Origin: Choanephora cucurbitarum | Lineage: Eukaryota; Mucoromycota; Mucoromycetes; Mucorales; Choanephoraceae | Length of the DNA stretch: 64,000 bases | Direction: 5' to 3' | NCBI GenBank assembly: GCA_025331435.1 | Contig: JAIWNI010000112.1 | Span: forward strand, 27,744 to 91,743 | Part shown: in pieces, positions 1-11,140 of the stretch | How positions within the stretch are numbered: position 1 is the stretch's first letter | Layout: the number at the start of each line of letters is the position of its first letter | Notes under the pieces: model-generated | What the model was told of the DNA's origin: nothing | The model's database searches: none | Seen by the model: the letters and a program-made list of their open reading frames with translations, nothing else | Program-made: the position numbers and the translations under genes

Positions 1-1273
1 AATGTCTTTTTGCTTGTACATAGCGAGCGCTAACATTAGAGAAATAGCCCTCTGTCTGAACATTGGTAAGATTGATAGGCACGTAAATAGAGGCTGTGCG
101 TACTTGGCCTTGAGTTTTCCAAAAGCATTTTAGCCACATGTGCATATCTTCGCCTACTGCATCTGCATCTGTATCCCAATAACCAACTTTGTCTGCAAGC
201 TCCATTGAGAGCGAATAATTACTACAGGGGATACACATGCCACGACTGTTGCTTAGATTGGACATCACCATGGCAGACCAAGTAATATCGGTAACGCGAA
301 CAGCTGCAGGTACATCATAACAATTGCGGGAGAAAAAAATAGGTGGTGCACACAATAGATGGTAAGGATCTTCTGAACGGTTTAATGCTTCTTCGACTTC
401 TCGTACATAAAGCTCGGGGATTGCAGAATCTGAGTCAGACACAGTGATGATAATTCGACGACGATCGATGTTGTATTTCTCGACAAGCTCCTTACAGCCA
501 TGACGAGCTGCATAAGCTACATTCGAACCTTTGCCTCTGCTTTCACCAGGAATATCAGATGGGTGGCCAGTGATAATGATCTGAGCAAATCGATCACTAA
601 AGAAAGATTGAAGACGTTGAGCCTTTTCTTCCCAGCCGGGTTCTGATTGCTCCATAGCAAGAATAAGGCCATAATGTACTGAGGCAGTACTGTTAAGATT
701 GAGACTGGATCAATAAATCAATTAAGAAGATTATCTGTTCTTGCCTTACCTGTGTACAGCAATACGCTGAATTGTATCTTTCAACAAATCTTCTGGCTCG
801 CAGTAATTGGGGATAATGAAGGCATGAAAAAAATGTGTGTCTTCATAGTAGTGCAGTTTCTCTTCTATATCATCTAGTGTTTCATCTTCACTGTCGGTGG
901 ATTGGATCTTTTTCTTTAGCTTTTCTGTTTCTTGCTTCTGATCACCATCGTTTGTAAGGATTTGTTTATCTAGACGCTTGTTCCATTTGCGAATTGTCAT
1001 TCGTATTTTGCGGGAGGTCATGAAGAATTTACAGACATGGTTTACTTGCGTGTATAGAAAAACTGAGAAATAAATACAGAGAGCAATCAAATATAACCGA
1101 GGAAAGAATATTGGACCCAAAGGCAATACTGCTAGAGATAGGAGTGGCACTAAAGGTGCGACCCATTCTGAAGGCGAATAAAGGCGAGACATTCTATAAT
1201 GATGGAGACAAGAAAAAGAAGTAAAAAAAAAAAGAAAGAGAAAAAAAGCATAGATATAAATACTTGAGTTCAC
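1..1273 (-). CDS. Family 2 glycosyltransferase-like membrane protein (3' part outside window)
   Basis: Two exons are visible: 1273..750 and 689..1, joined by a GTAAGG..CAG intron with the frame kept (..RIAVH-STASVHYG..). The N-terminus has hydrophobic segments at about residues 5-25 and 40-75, followed by a charged stretch. The second exon reads like a processive GT2 enzyme: a nucleotide-sugar-binding acidic motif SDSDSAIPE, a later GEDMHMW motif that could hold the catalytic acid, and a long variable linker. This is the arrangement of the Glyco_trans_2_3 family, polysaccharide- or glycolipid-forming enzymes held in a membrane. The C-terminal QxxRW-type motif and membrane helices would lie beyond base 1, so the substrate cannot be told. 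It is not a canonical chitin synthase. The start is the first ATG before the hydrophobic segment. Confidence 0.75.
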
Positions 1274-1857
1274 ACAACGAATTCATCACACTCAGACGAA
1301 CATCACACAATAAAGACTAACCAAAACAGAAACGCATACAAAATCCATTTACTCTAATTCTTTCGGTGAAATCTGTGGCTCAGCCCTCATAGTTTGTGCT
1401 TCACAGATCAAAAGAAAGCCTCCTCGGCGAACCTTTTTTCTCTTTCTCTCTCTTTTTCTTAATTGATCAGCCACAAGTCTGATATCCTAATTTCCTGTTT
1501 TTCAAATGCAGACTGATTAAATTGTTTGCCAAGCATGTTCTCCTTTAATATATCTTTGGGGAGTGTTCATTTAATTGGATATATATTTGGTAAGAAGCTT
1601 CCATTGATCCACCTTTCTGATGACAGCATCATTAGAAGGTTTGTGTAGCTGTCACTTTATATGACATAATATAGAGTGACTGCATTAAAGAATGAAATGG
1701 GTTTCTTATATGACATCAACCTGCCCTGATTCAGTTTATGTAAGTTTGTGTTGCTTTTCCTATTTTTCTTTTTTTTTATTATGAATGTATATATATAGTA
1801 TGGTAATAGAGAGATAAGAAAAAAAGTCTACATCATGAATCTACAATATGAAATCTG
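1274..1857. other. Intergenic, AT-rich, nothing recognised
   Basis: Spacer between the glycosyltransferase start and the thioesterase stop. It has pyrimidine-rich tracts near 1430-1470 and short TA runs near 1780-1800. No open frame with coding character was seen on either strand. Confidence 0.6.
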
Positions 1858-2661
1858 CTATTGAGGCTTCACCTTGGGTGAAACATATAAAGAGGTAGCC
1901 TCAGTGAAGATAGTCTCGCCATCAATACTTTCTAAAGAAGCAGACACAAAAGCCTTGCGGTCTTCAAGCTTATCTAATTTTGATCTCATCACAATCCACT
2001 GATTAGAGAAAATAGGCTTTCTGTAGTTGACATTGAGATTGGCTGTGAAACCAAAGTTGTTGGGTAAAGCGGGGATAGCCTATTTTTATAATACCCAACA
2101 TTAGAGCTTTCTATCTTCAAAATCGAATTGATTATATTACTTACCACACATGCCAAGCCTTCATCTAAAACGGTAGCAGCCAAACCACCATGCACAATAC
2201 CATCATGACCACAGACATTGGTGCCGAGGTGGAGAACAAAGGTAGCTTCGGTATATGTCTTGTTGTAGAACATAACTGGAGGAACAATAATCATACCAGG
2301 ACCTCTTAGTGTCTGTTTGTTTTATTATCAGTACTGCTTTCTCTCTTTCTACTCAAGCTATACTTACACTAGCAGTTAAAGAATGTGCCTTCTGACTAGC
2401 ACTAGCATTAGCATAGGCTTCATATTCAATGAACTCAGGATCGGCTCGATACTTCTTGATGATCTCGAGATTGTCTCTTTCGATCTCGGCCAAGTGAATT
2501 TGTTCTTTAGTGGAGATCTCGTTATCAAGGGGTTGTTCAGCAATAGGGCTCATAGTGGAGAATTGATTCTTTTTCAGAAGAAGTGGAGAGTAAAATGAAG
2601 AAGAAGTGGAGAAAGAATATAAAGATGGAGCTTTAAATAAGGACAAGCAACGAGCTATCAT
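1858..2661 (-). CDS. Hotdog-fold acyl-CoA thioesterase (THEM4/PaaI-like), probably mitochondrial
   Basis: Three exons. Exon 1 runs 2661..2368, exon 2 starts at 2312 (intron GTAAGTA..CAG), and a second intron starts after ..DEGLACV. The last exon ends KVKPQ-stop at 1858. The protein carries the family motif GIVHGGLAATVLDE, in which the Asp/Glu at the end and the HGG turn belong to the active site of PaaI/THEM4-type thioesterases, which hydrolyse acyl-CoA to acid and CoA. The chosen start gives an N-terminus rich in Arg, Ser and Leu (MIARCLSLFKAPSLYSFS) without acidic residues, as expected for a mitochondrial presequence. An internal Met (MSPIAEQ) would make a cytosolic form without it. Upstream Mets at 2781 lack such features. 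The fatty-acyl substrate cannot be inferred. Confidence 0.85.
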
Positions 2662-4255
2662 TGCTCGTTCGAGAAAAAATAGAATTTGCAATGAAAGGAA
2701 CTGACCTTTTTCCCCCTCAAAATTAAAGATAACAATCTCAGTTGGTTCCCAAAAACTGTTTTTTGTCTTAATCGGAATCAATGATTTAGCCGGCTAACCC
2801 GAAAATCAGCTCAAATAAGGGCTTTTACTCATTAGTAATCTGAAACGGGATTTTAAACTAAACTGTTCAGAGCTTCCTTGCCTTCAAGTCTAAAGTAAGT
2901 AGGCGCCAAACATGATAGAATTGCATCCCCCATAACTAATCTGTTGCTTCCAAAATTGCACTAATATGACATCTATCTTGCCAATGTCCTTATATCCTCA
3001 TGGTTACAAGTACTAATTTGTTGATACTCACCTACTTATGTTGCTGACTCGTCTACCTACTTTGCAGATCATTTCTTTCTAGATTAGCCTATCAACGGCC
3101 GTTTGATCCTTTCTAGTGCACAGACATCAGTTTATGAAATGCACAGTAGGAGGCATCAAAAGCTCGTCTTCCTGCCCTGCTCTATACGCTTGACGCTCTT
3201 CACCATCCTTCAGATGTAGATACGGTAGGTTTAGGACTACTTCTAACCTTAATGCTCAACACAGCTATATGTCTGTCTGCTTGCTAGCACATCGGTTATC
3301 TGTGTCTTCCCCAGCGCTTCTTGTTGAATTCTCCCATGCTCTTACTCGATGATTACTCACTGACCACGTGAGAACGTAGAGGTTATGTATGCTAAGCCGA
3401 GTGATTTTAGATTCTTTTGGCCTATCGTACCTCGTACACCATCACATAAAATCCCTGGCGTCGAACGTCTGTCTATGACTAAGCGGAAGTAATGGGAACC
3501 AGTTTATAGAACGAATATATCTCAGCCCAAGAGATCCCATAGTTACTAAGTATAGAGGCAGCAACAATGCTTTGGTGTCAATTTCAAAAAAAAAAAATAG
3601 TTATCTAACTCTTTCTGAGGGGAGTCTCTGTATACTTACTTTTCAGGCCGTTTGTATGTGCTAGATAAAGAATAGATTAAACTCGCTGTTGCAACATGAC
3701 TTCTTATTGGAGCGGTATGGTCAATAATCCTACTTCGTATCAACCGTCTTAAATGTAACACAGTTACTATACAGGATCGTGCTTGATACTAGAACCGAAA
3801 TTGGAATAGATTGGATATCACTGATTACTCTAAGAAGAGAAAGAAATGTGTTCAGGATGGAATTGAACATGCATTGATCTATCGATTCTTCATGTAAATT
3901 GGTTCACTACCCACGAATGCATGTAAGATTTTCTGAGGCTGCTTGACACTATCTCGAATGGAGAACCAAAGACTTCAGTGCTATATCATATGGCTCAATC
4001 AAAATCATAAATAAACTCAAAGACTTCTTCATTGATCAATGATACAAATCACGTAAAACGCTCTTAAGTCAGGACAAATACATTACCCAAAGTGATGATA
4101 AGTTTATACAGGATATATATTATAGCCTGTAGAAAATCTTTGCAAGTTTGATGCAAGATGTACCTTTCTTAATCTTTTTTTGCAATGATGATTTTCAAAA
4201 TATTATAAATAGAGACTCTGTACAGAGACTTCATTGAATATGCTCTTTCTGTAAA
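2662..4255. other. Gene-free spacer
   Basis: About 1.6 kb with frequent stops in all frames. No conserved protein segment, tRNA or repeat array was recognised. Possibly decayed sequence. Confidence 0.5.
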
Positions 4256-4735
4256 ATGAACATGTTCGATGTGTTTAAGCTTATTTTTTTTTCGCTCTTT
4301 GCTGCGATGTTCTGGGTGACTCATGCTGAAGAGGTCGCTTTTCGGTTCAAAAACAATGCTGTTACATTTGTGGTCAAACTGTCTGATCCCAAAACAATTG
4401 AACATGCTAGAGATTTGGTTTATGAAAGGACAACCAATCATCCTCATATTCAAGGCAGAATAGTGAAGAAGGCTGATCCTATGAATATTCCCTGGACGTT
4501 TACTCTTGACCCTGATTCGGTCTCTTTCTTCAATGGTAAAAACAGCCGTAATGGCAATAGTACAGCTTGCGATATTGGAATTCGCTGGGCCGAATACTAC
4601 CTTGACGACGTCTGTAACTACATTTTGCCTGATTGTTTCTGGTGCCCCACCAATTCTACTATGATCGAGGAAATCAAAACAGACCTCAACATGCCTACTC
4701 CTCCACCCAAAAAATCAGGAAACACTGCTAGATAG
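4256..4735 (+). CDS. Secreted BP74-like domain protein
   Basis: Single exon, 159 aa. Residues 1-24 form a signal peptide with a hydrophobic core and a likely cleavage after THA. The mature part starts FRFKNNAVTFVVKLSDPKTI and contains HARDLVYER, HIQGRIVKKADPMN, PWTFTLDPDSVSFF, ACDIGIRWAEYYLDD and LPDCFWCP. From memory these match the N-terminal domain of the calmodulin-binding protein BP74, a small beta-rich domain found in slime moulds and many bacterial secreted proteins. The function of that domain is not settled. Cysteines in the second half could form disulfides. The C-terminus is short, Pro-rich and basic. The gene stands alone in a gene-poor stretch. The family call rests on motif memory only. 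Confidence 0.7.
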   Translation: MNMFDVFKLIFFSLFAAMFWVTHAEEVAFRFKNNAVTFVVKLSDPKTIEHARDLVYERTTNHPHIQGRIVKKADPMNIPWTFTLDPDSVSFFNGKNSRNGNSTACDIGIRWAEYYLDDVCNYILPDCFWCPTNSTMIEEIKTDLNMPTPPPKKSGNTAR

Positions 4736-6621
4736 TGTCATATTCATCTAGCTCTTAATTGATACTTTAAAAGAAAGAGCTGGGCATAGGTCATCTCGAT
4801 CATTAATAAAGCTATCAGATACAAAACACAAGCAATGTCAAATGACACAATTTGCAAAATACCTAAAAGAATCCAAAACATCCATAATCCTTATGCTTAG
4901 CATGAATATTGAGTAAATGCAATAGTATATAAAATCACATCGCTTTCACGGTCGTTTTCATTCGAGCTAACAAGAAAGCTCTCAAACAAAAAGGAGTTTA
5001 ACACCTAATTGTTGATGTTTTCTTTAGCTGCCATTTTTTGAAGTATGCCACCAGTTAAAGCTTTTGCTTGAATCGAATATCCTATTCTCAATTATGCCTT
5101 TGATTTCACACAGTAACTATTTTGGTCTTTTGGATGTACTCGTTTAATGTGGCTACAAGTCTTGGCGGTTGACTCCTTTTTGTTTGTGTCACATTTTGCT
5201 TATTACATCCGAGCAGATAATACGCTCTCCTTTAAATTCACAGTCTAATGTTTGATCAGCTATTACCTCAACGAAAAGTCAGATTTGAATTGTAATGTGC
5301 TCATGTTGATATTTTGAGAATGTATCTGATCTTGTTGTGTCTTTTCGTGGTAGTCGAAATAAATGTTTCTGTGTTTAAAGAGAAAAGAACACTGCGTCAG
5401 AGTAACAACAGCAGGCAGAAACACACAAGAGTCTTTCAATTACATACGAGTTTTCTTATTTTTCTATGCGAGATAGAGGGTAAGTATAGGTGCTGTTTGA
5501 CTTGCATGAATAGTATTGTTTTGATTGACAATAATATACAGTAAAAAAAGGGGGATCAATTTGGTAGCTCTCTTTTCTTGTAGTTCTTTGAAGTCAAGCA
5601 AACTACAGGTTTACAAATGAATCACCTAAATCAATACTTGTTCTGGAAATCATATTGCACTGCCTTAGCATTCATTTCCAATCATTCTACTCAGGGAAAG
5701 GAGGAGAAGTTTTTTGGTCACTTCAAACAACGAATCGGTTTACTTTATCAAACCAAAAATGACATTTGGGTTAGACACCAAACATTCAAAATTTAAGCTA
5801 CAAATAGAATTTCATTTCCAGTTGAGCAAGCTATCTACATCTCAGTATAAAAACAGCTTAGTTCAAAGAGAAGAACGAAAATGGGTTGAAACAATTTTCG
5901 GCATCAGTGGTAGTGAGATTTATTTTCTAATGCCCAAAGCAGCTGATAGATGCTATCAATTTACAATCAGTATACCTTGTATCTTTATTCCCTTTCGCCT
6001 GATTTAGATGGTTATTTGCATCCACTTCCTTTTCATCAAGATTGTGTGACTTCAATAGGCATAAGTCTACTGGCAATTCTATGGAAAGCATGAAAGAACC
6101 CAAGCTATGTTCATTGCCTCGAATAAACAAATCGTTTTGTGGCTAAATCAAAATCTGAAACTGGGGTTCTATTGACATAGGCCTTTAATATCATTAGCAG
6201 TAAAAAAATCAAGAGGACTAGGTTCATGTAAGACAAACTCCAGAAAACAGAATGAGAGTACAAAGAGGTTTATACTGTTTCTGTAATGACATATTCTATT
6301 GTTAGGAGTGATGGTATCTGAACTTCTAGGCGCCAGTGCATTTTCTTTGGTCGGTTCTTACGGCTTGATCTTCAGCAATAGACGGAATTGATGTCAGGAG
6401 CCTATTTGATTCAGCAAGATGTGCGACATTAGAATGTAAAGCGTAGTAATTTTGCCAAGAAAGCGCTTCCGCTTTACGGTTCACATATTGAAGTGATAGA
6501 GATGAGGAACAGGAAAGTTAAAAATAGTTTAGTTGTTCAGGAAGACATTTTCTTTGAAATATATAAAAGTAATGTAAAACCATTGTTTTGGGCCTTTTAC
6601 CTATCAATATCACTTTAAAAC
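4736..6621. other. Gene-free spacer
   Basis: About 1.9 kb. Short open frames at 5314-5544 and 5714-6007 show no domain, conserved composition or clear continuation. No RNA gene was recognised. Confidence 0.5.
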
Positions 6622-7552
6622 ATGAAGCATCAGATGGGCCCATTCAATAAGAATATTCGTACTCAAGACGATAAATACCTCCTAGTACAAGAAGAAGCAA
6701 TATCTATGAATTCTAGCATATCAGGCACTCTTGAAGACACTCAAGAACAGAAACCAACATTGAAGAAAAGGTTCTTAGCATTCTGGAGAATTGCTCGCCC
6801 GTTGTGTATCATGTTCGTCTTTGACATAGGACTGCCTCTGGTTATCTTTTACATCCTTAGAATTTGGTTGAGCATTGTGATTGCTCTAATCATTTCTGGT
6901 GTTCCAGCATTGCTACGTGTCATTTATGTGTTCTGGAAGCGAAGACAAGTCGAGCTTCTTGGATGTCTCTTTGTTGTAACTTTCATCATTTCCGGTGTTC
7001 TATCTGTTGTAAATGGTATGTCTTGGTTGAAGAACTCAAGAAACAACAAAAGCTAACAAGTTCTTTCATTTAGATGATGCTCGATTTTCGCTTTTCAGAG
7101 AGTCAATCTCGACTGCAATAATTGGATTTGCCTTCTTGATTACTTTGATTCCTATCAAAACACGTTGGTTTAGATTTAGACCATTTTTCTTTTCTATTTA
7201 TCAGCAGATGATGGTAGATCAGCCAGCTGTAGAATGGACAGATGCTAATGGGGAGCGAAAGTCAGTTCTAAATGAAGAATGGTTGTGGACTTATTATCGG
7301 TCCTACCGTAGATACTGCTACATCGCTAGTGCCATCTGGGGTGTTGCTATGACTGGCGAATTTATTGCTAAGATCATCATGATTCAAAGCTCTCTTACAA
7401 TTGATCAAATCATTATGATAGGCAACATAGCCTTTAATCTATTGATAGTCGTTTTACTTATTCTAACTGCTGTCAGCATGTATTATATGACCCAACGAGG
7501 TTCAGTAGAATTGAAGCAGTGGCTCATTAAAAATGATTATACTTTCAAATAA
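6622..7552 (+). CDS. VC0807-type polytopic membrane protein
   Basis: Two exons, 6622..7015 and 7074..7552, with intron GTATGT..TTTAG and codon G|AT across the junction. A hydrophilic N-terminus of about 55 residues is followed by roughly six hydrophobic segments. The order resembles the bacterial VC0807 family: an FDIGLPLVIFYILR helix, ISGVPALLRVIYVFWKRRQVE, a helix, then DDARFSLFRESISTAIIGFAFLITL and a helix preceding TRWFRFRPFF. A second half with WTYYRSYRRYCYIASAIWG and two more helices completes it. VC0807-family proteins are uncharacterised, with six predicted helices and no known activity. The short intron shows it is a settled eukaryotic gene. The family call is by motif memory. Confidence 0.75.
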
Positions 7553-10030
7553 AAACAATGTATCAAGGAATTACTAAAAGTAATAGTTTTGTCATTTGTT
7601 GATGCTTGAAGCGTTTGTATCAGATTGATTTGGAGCATGATCAGCATGTATACAAGAAATTCTTGCTACAACATTCATATAAAAAGGAAAACATTGATAG
7701 AATAAGACAAAAGAGACATAAGTGTGCATCGCGTAATTAATCTACTGTTGGGGAAAGGGAAAGAAGTACTACAAGATGGTTATTGACGCTCATGATAGTT
7801 CATTATCTATAGAACTACAAGCTGAGCAGAGGGTGCTAATAAAGAACAACTTGGTCTATCCAAAAGATCTTTGTATTCCTGCATTCAATATTTTTTTCGA
7901 TAAGAAAAAAAAATACAAAGTGTTGGCAATATGCTGCCTCATTGAGTAGGATGCCAATAAGCACCATTTGTTTAGCTTATGTATCATTTTTCTAATAAGT
8001 GCGACAGGTGATAAACCATTATGCATCTACAAGTAGTTGAACAAAAAATGCCTGAGAATTATAACAAGATCGTCGACTCCGATTTCGTCTAAGTGTACAG
8101 CTATCACATACAGTTTCAAATGGATGATGCTACTCTTGATGTGCATTGATAGACAATACCCAATAAAATTACTTTTCGTTAACGGAGTGTACTATATCAG
8201 TCAATTAATGCTTAAAACTATCGTACGTATATTGTTTTGCTATTGGCTTTGATTTGTGTTTGAAGTAGAACCAGAAGATGTGATGATATCAGCCAATATG
8301 AGCCCAAAGCAGGCTTACAGACATAGAGTTCTGCAAAGTCAATGAACATATCATATTTAGAAGTAGATGGAACACTTTGTGTCTGTGTTACAACTCTTTT
8401 ATAGATGTTGGTGCTTCTTCGAAGGTTTCAACCATCTCCTTATCAATCCAGACTATTTAGTTATCAGTACATATTGATGATTAAGCGTAAACTATAGATA
8501 GAAAGAAGCATGAAAAATGATAGCTTTTTCTTTTGGCATCGAGCGATAATCACAATAATAGAGGAGTTTGTATCTTTTCGTTTATCTAGAGCACAGGCTG
8601 CATTTCCATGCTTATTTTATCAATACAATGCATCTACATTCAAGAGACAAACTGTAAGTTAGGTCCAGTACTAAAAGAACTCTTTAAGCGTTTAAATATC
8701 ATATTTTGTCTCATTGAGTGAATACATTATTTTCCTTGGGTCTCTTGTATTATGATCGAGATCGGATCGAATTTTCCCGTTGATTAGAAAGAAGGCTGTA
8801 GAAAAGTACTTTTTATAGAGGCCTTGCATCAACCTAAATAACTTGAAAAAAGAAACCTCAAGCGCCTTACAAAACTCAAGAAAGATTGTGGTCTTAAGCG
8901 AACGATTTCCTTGCGCTTTCTTTTCAATATAATGGGTTCCTCGGTTTTGATAAATTATCAAGTTGATCTTTATTATGCTCTTGTGTTTCGTTTTAAGAAA
9001 GATAGCCAATTAAACTTTGCCAATTGACATTGAAGTCACTTTGTTTGTCTTAAGTTTATATATCCATTATGGCTTTTTTTGGATGACGCGTCATAACCAA
9101 ATATACAAATATTTACATTCTTTTGTAAATTAAAAAGAGAGCACTCAGTGACGCACAAAAGCGATAATCGCTGCGAATCGATGCATCTTCTGATATAGCT
9201 TAGTTCTGTTGAACAATCTAAATTGAATAATAGTAATGCAGCTTATAGTATTAACTTGGATTGTAGCAGTAAAAGCAGATTGCTGTCTGGTAACACAAAC
9301 GTAGCATTTGAAGATAACAATCGCGTTTAATAGGCACATACACTAATTCATTGCGCAGCCTTAAGTCGAATTCTGAACCTATCGAAATACTTTGCTCAAA
9401 TCGAAGATCCCTTTCACTTTCGTCGTTTAGCTTTTACGTAAGCCTTTAATGCAAATAAAGAAATTGTCAAAGCTGGCCAGATGACACCTAAAAGCTAGAT
9501 GAAGCGAAAAAACCATTTTATATCTCACATCCATTCATTCTATCTTCAAAGATTTCCGTCATGTTCGGTAAGAATGGTGTAAGATTTTCACTTTTGGCAA
9601 ATATACATATCGGGATCATCGTAAAAATCGAACTTTAATTAATCTGATTGGACTTTGAAAAGCAAGGACTTGACCTAGTTCTCCGCGTAGCCATCTTTAT
9701 TCGACTTGCAACGAGTGGATAAAGGACAAAAAAAGACATTGACAGAGACAAGAATGCAATGTTCATTAAAGATTTTCCAAGCATAAGCAGCTATGATGAA
9801 TGAATAAGTAAATTTCGCGCTTAGTAGTTTTCTGCCAAAAGATAACTGGAAAGTGGCTTGTTTGAGTTACACATGGTATCGGAGATCAAGATCCAAGGGG
9901 TTCTCGGACTATAAAAGACCGTAGGTGATGGCAATTGCTTTGTAATGAAATATAGTTTTTTTGTTTAATTTTTTTTTCTTACATTTATTTTATAAACAAC
10001 AATTGTTTATTTCGATCGAAAACCATAATC
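7553..10030. other. Gene-free spacer
   Basis: About 2.5 kb, AT-rich. Open frames at 8692-9009 and 9145-9339 (minus) look random. A perfect 12-bp palindrome ATGACGCGTCAT lies at 9083-9094. T-rich tracts precede the next gene near 9955-9990. Confidence 0.5.
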
Positions 10031-11140
10031 ATGTTCAATACCACAGAGGAAATTATTGACAACGCTACAAACATATTGATCCAGGAAGCAACATGCATTC
10101 ACAATGCTGCACAGCGATTAAAGAGCAACATGGACGCAAAGGATGGTTTTGAGCAAGCCGTATATCTGATGTTTAAGTCCTTAGATGCGGGTGGAAAAAT
10201 TGTAGTTACTGGTGTTGGAAAGTCAGGAAAAATTGGAGAAAAGATAGTGGCGACCATGCTTTCAACTGGCATTTGCTCAACATTTTTGCATCCTGTCGAA
10301 GCCTTACATGGTGACCTTGGTACAGTTCAGCCAAATGATGCTGTTTTGGCATTGTCTTTTTCAGGAAATACAGAAGAACTATTGATGCTGTTGCCTAGCT
10401 TGAAGCACCGTTCTGTTCCTGTAGTTGGATTGGGTGGAAATTCTAAAAGTAAGCTTGCAAAGGAGTGTGCGGCATGGATTGATGGCTACGTAGAGAGTGA
10501 AGCTGGAGGTGACATGCCAGCACCTACCTCATCTACGACCTTGGCACTGGCCTTAGGCGATGCTTTAGCTTTAACATTGGCCAAGTTAAGAAATTTCACA
10601 ACAGACGGTTTTGCACTCAATCATCCTGGAGGTTCTTTGGGCAGAAAATTACTACTCAAGGTCAAAGACATTGTCATCGATGCTTCCAAGGTGGCCACAG
10701 TCAACAAGAATACGTCACTCGATGTAGTTATCATGCAGATGACTAGATATCCTCGAGGATCCAGTGTAATTGTCTTGGAAGATGAAAGTTTCGAATCGAG
10801 AACTTTGGATGGTGATCAAAGCTATCTGTTTCCTTCTCCACCTCTCTCCGAAACATCATCTTTAGATGAATTCGATGAAGCCCTCAAACCCTCAAGAATA
10901 GCAGGTGTGATCACTCATGGCGATATACATCGAGTCCTAAAGTCTTCAAGGGAAAACATATTTCAAATCTGCGCAGCTGATATTATGACAGCGAATCCCC
11001 TGATGATTGATGAAACTAATCTGGCTTCGAAAGCAGTGAAATTAATGGAGGAAAAGAACATTCCCTTACTACCTGTGATAAGTAGTGATAAGAGCTGGAC
11101 TGGTGTTGTTACACTCAAAGACCTTCAAGAACTCTTTTAG
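10031..11140 (+). CDS. KpsF/GutQ-type SIS-CBS sugar-phosphate isomerase
   Basis: Intronless, 369 aa. Residues about 35-190 are a SIS domain with GVGKSGKIGEKI, HPVEALHGDLG, SFSGNTEELL and PAPTSSTTLALALGDALA. The family signature NHPGGSLGRKLLLKV follows, which holds the histidine of bacterial arabinose-5-phosphate isomerases (KdsD/KpsF). Residues about 205-369 form two CBS motifs (VVIMQMTRYPRGSSVIV..AGVITHGDIHRVL and IMTANPLMIDETNLASKAVKLMEE..GVVTLKDLQELF). The first CBS carries an acidic/Ser-rich insert of about 40 residues absent from bacterial enzymes. Expected reaction: interconversion of D-ribulose 5-phosphate and D-arabinose 5-phosphate. Fungi are not known for a KDO pathway, so the product's use is unclear (perhaps toward D-erythroascorbate or another sugar). 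It is one of the few intronless genes here. Confidence 0.9.
   Translation: MFNTTEEIIDNATNILIQEATCIHNAAQRLKSNMDAKDGFEQAVYLMFKSLDAGGKIVVTGVGKSGKIGEKIVATMLSTGICSTFLHPVEALHGDLGTVQPNDAVLALSFSGNTEELLMLLPSLKHRSVPVVGLGGNSKSKLAKECAAWIDGYVESEAGGDMPAPTSSTTLALALGDALALTLAKLRNFTTDGFALNHPGGSLGRKLLLKVKDIVIDASKVATVNKNTSLDVVIMQMTRYPRGSSVIVLEDESFESRTLDGDQSYLFPSPPLSETSSLDEFDEALKPSRIAGVITHGDIHRVLKSSRENIFQICAADIMTANPLMIDETNLASKAVKLMEEKNIPLLPVISSDKSWTGVVTLKDLQELF

Noticed and set aside
5314..5544. Short frame with a signal-like N-terminus on the plus strand
   Set aside because: A donor-like GTAAGT follows, but no in-frame continuation or family was found.
5714..6007. 97-codon plus-strand frame
   Set aside because: No conserved composition, domain or promoter. 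Overlapped by a similar minus-strand chance frame.
8692..9009. 105-codon minus-strand frame
   Set aside because: Lys/Ile/Phe-rich with no exon partners. Typical of AT-rich noncoding DNA.
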